A stretch of DNA of 46,526 nucleotides from Enterovibrio nigricans DSM 22720 (GTDB taxonomy: Bacteria; Pseudomonadota; Gammaproteobacteria; Enterobacterales; Vibrionaceae), in contig NZ_FUXU01000034.1 in assembly GCF_900167155.1 (NCBI RefSeq), positions 1-46,526 of the forward strand, written 5' to 3'. The position numbers were made by a program, and so were the translations under genes. The notes beneath the pieces are model-generated. The model had not been told where the DNA came from. It saw nothing but the letters and a program-made list of their open reading frames with translations, and did not search any database. Shown in pieces: positions 45,391 through 46,526 of the stretch (its first letter is position 1; each line of letters starts with the position of its first letter).

Positions 45391-46183
45391 ATGGCAGAAA
45401 ATACCTATTCTTATTTCCTTCGGCGAGTGGTTGTTCTCGGCTTGCCGCTTGTCCTTCAAAGTCTATTGTTTAGCAGTGCGGGGTTCTTGGACAACCTCAT
45501 GGTCAGCCAGCTTGGGACGCAAGAAGTGGCGGCGTCGAGCATTGGTGCGCGTGTGTTTTGGTTTGTCGGGATATTTATCTGGGGCATGGGCACGGGCATG
45601 GGTGTATTGCTTGCGCAGTACTGGGGAGCGAAAGACGAACAGGGCTATCGCCGTAACTTTGCACTTGGTGCTTCTATTTCTACGTTTGCTTCAACGCTCG
45701 TTTTCCTTTGTGTGTGGCTTTTTCCCTCTGTTATTCCAGCTATGTTCAACACGGAAGGAAGAACAGCGGAGTTAGCGACCAATTATCTGCAAATTGTAAG
45801 CATCGCGATGCTGTTTGCAGGCCCAACCATCTCAATGGATGCAGCTCTGCGCGCGATAGGCAAAACCAAGGTGACGCTTTACATGTCTATCGCCGAGATA
45901 GGAACTAATGTTGCGTTGAGCTTCATCCTTATCTTTGGCTATTTCGGCGCGCCAGCACTAGGTTTAACCGGGGCGGCATATGGTACCGTCGCCGCTCGGC
46001 TGCTTCGCGTCATTATATCGCTGCTGGTTATTCAACTTTATAACCCAATGTTAATCCTCAGACCTCGGGACTTTTCGTTCAGACGCAGCACGCTTGTTAA
46101 GTATTTCAATATTACGGCTCCCATTATCGCTGGAAGCTTAATTTGGAGCGGCGGAATTTTCACGTATCAGCTCATTATGGGGC
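45391..46183 (+). pseudogene. MATE family efflux transporter, 5' exon interrupted by a group II intron
   Basis: The first 264 codons of a Na+/H+-coupled multidrug and toxin exporter; full MATE proteins are about 450 aa with 12 TM helices, and about seven hydrophobic segments are present. The N terminus is typical: L-P-L-V-L-Q-S-L-L-F-S...D-N-L-M-V-S-Q-L-G-T-Q-E-V-A-A. AAGGAAG precedes the ATG. The reading frame passes I-M-G at 46183, where intron sequence begins, and meets TGA at 46192-46194. If the intron splices, the second exon lies beyond the window and the gene could still work; otherwise it is broken. Confidence 0.88.
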
Positions 46184-46526
46184 GTGCGACGTGAAGTCGT
46201 ATGAAGCGCTGTTCACCGCTCAACGAGTGAACCATCTGTATCACCAGATGAACCTAGGAGCCTGAATAAAGTAGCGGCTCTGACAATGTAACGAAGGTTG
46301 GCATTTGCCAATCGGGATTGAAATCGTGAGAGGACGGTCCTCCTGATAACCACATAAATCGGGTGAGTGCTAGGTAGTCAGTATGATGAACATAAGTGAA
46401 TCCGTTCAAGGTGCGTCATGTGATGAAGCAGCGGAAGTGGTTTATACGCTGTTGCCAAAAGGCATGAGAGTCGGAAAGAGATTGCCCCATGCTCTTTCGT
46501 GATCGTTGAACTCTCCGCACCATAGC
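46184..46526 (+). mobile_element. Group II intron, 5' part (continues beyond the window)
   Basis: It begins with GTGCG, the canonical group II 5' boundary. A string of short hairpins fits domain I: GCGAC/GTCGT, GTTCAC/GTGAAC (46211-46232), CATCTG/CAGATG, TTGGCA/TGCCAA and GAGGAC/GTCCTC. A loop at 46481-46491, closed by AAAGAG/CTCTTT, contains GCCCCAT (46484-46490), exactly complementary to the last seven exon bases ATGGGGC (46177-46183): the EBS1-IBS1 pairing. The reverse-transcriptase ORF (domain IV) is not reached in the window. Confidence 0.87.

Overview
The window looks like a chromosomal segment of a marine gammaproteobacterium, most likely in the Vibrionaceae. This is inferred from family resemblance of the proteins (AspS-type pilotin, TIGR01621 pseudouridine synthase, split trpG/trpD with fused trpCF) and from the order rnm-yciO-rluB-yciK-sohB-(insert)-yciN-topA next to the trp operon, which echoes the enterobacterial trp-topA region. 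I cannot fix the genus. No rRNA, tRNA or CRISPR array was seen.

Layout. 1-361: edge of an IS21-family element (istB start plus the 3' end of istA). 518-4838: a 37-residue membrane protein, manganese pyrophosphatase ppaC, a hypothetical gene, a MarR regulator and cardiolipin synthase. 5204-8832: an NSS transporter, an RluA-family pseudouridine synthase and a small-protein/methyltransferase/hypothetical cluster. 8863-10774 (minus): yciB, a 33-codon ORF, yciA, yciI and an AspS-like lipoprotein. 10949-18817 (minus): a complete trp operon, aroF(type I-beta)-trpE-trpG-trpD-trpCF-trpB-trpA. It is preceded by a promoter with an embedded TrpR operator, a leader peptide with three consecutive Trp codons, and an attenuator. 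The first enzyme of the shikimate pathway is therefore placed under tryptophan control. 18839-29854: rnm, yciO, rluB, yciK, sohB, a DUF805 gene, a low-GC acyltransferase/SGNH gene, yciN and topA. 30116-32026: a chemoreceptor.

32147-42430 is a nitrate-assimilation locus. nasA (minus) diverges from cobA-nirB-nirD, a NarK/NasA-type transporter and a bifunctional PP2C phosphatase/Ser-Thr kinase. The intergenic region carries two oppositely oriented sigma-54 promoters with two NtrC-like sites between them, 31 bp apart centre to centre, which argues for nitrogen control of both arms. In this sequence nasA has a 1-nt frameshift.

42436-46526 holds a LysE-type exporter, a VOC protein, a thioredoxin-like protein with an unknown partner, a YgjP-like metalloprotease, and a MATE transporter gene interrupted by the 5' end of a group II intron. 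The intron junction is supported by a perfect 7-nt pairing between exon and intron.

The most unusual points are the I-beta DAHP synthase as first gene of an attenuated trp operon, the shared sigma-54/NtrC divergent control region with a frameshifted nasA, the kinase/phosphatase fusion adjoining the nitrate transporter, and several unannotated small ORFs with convincing expression signals.
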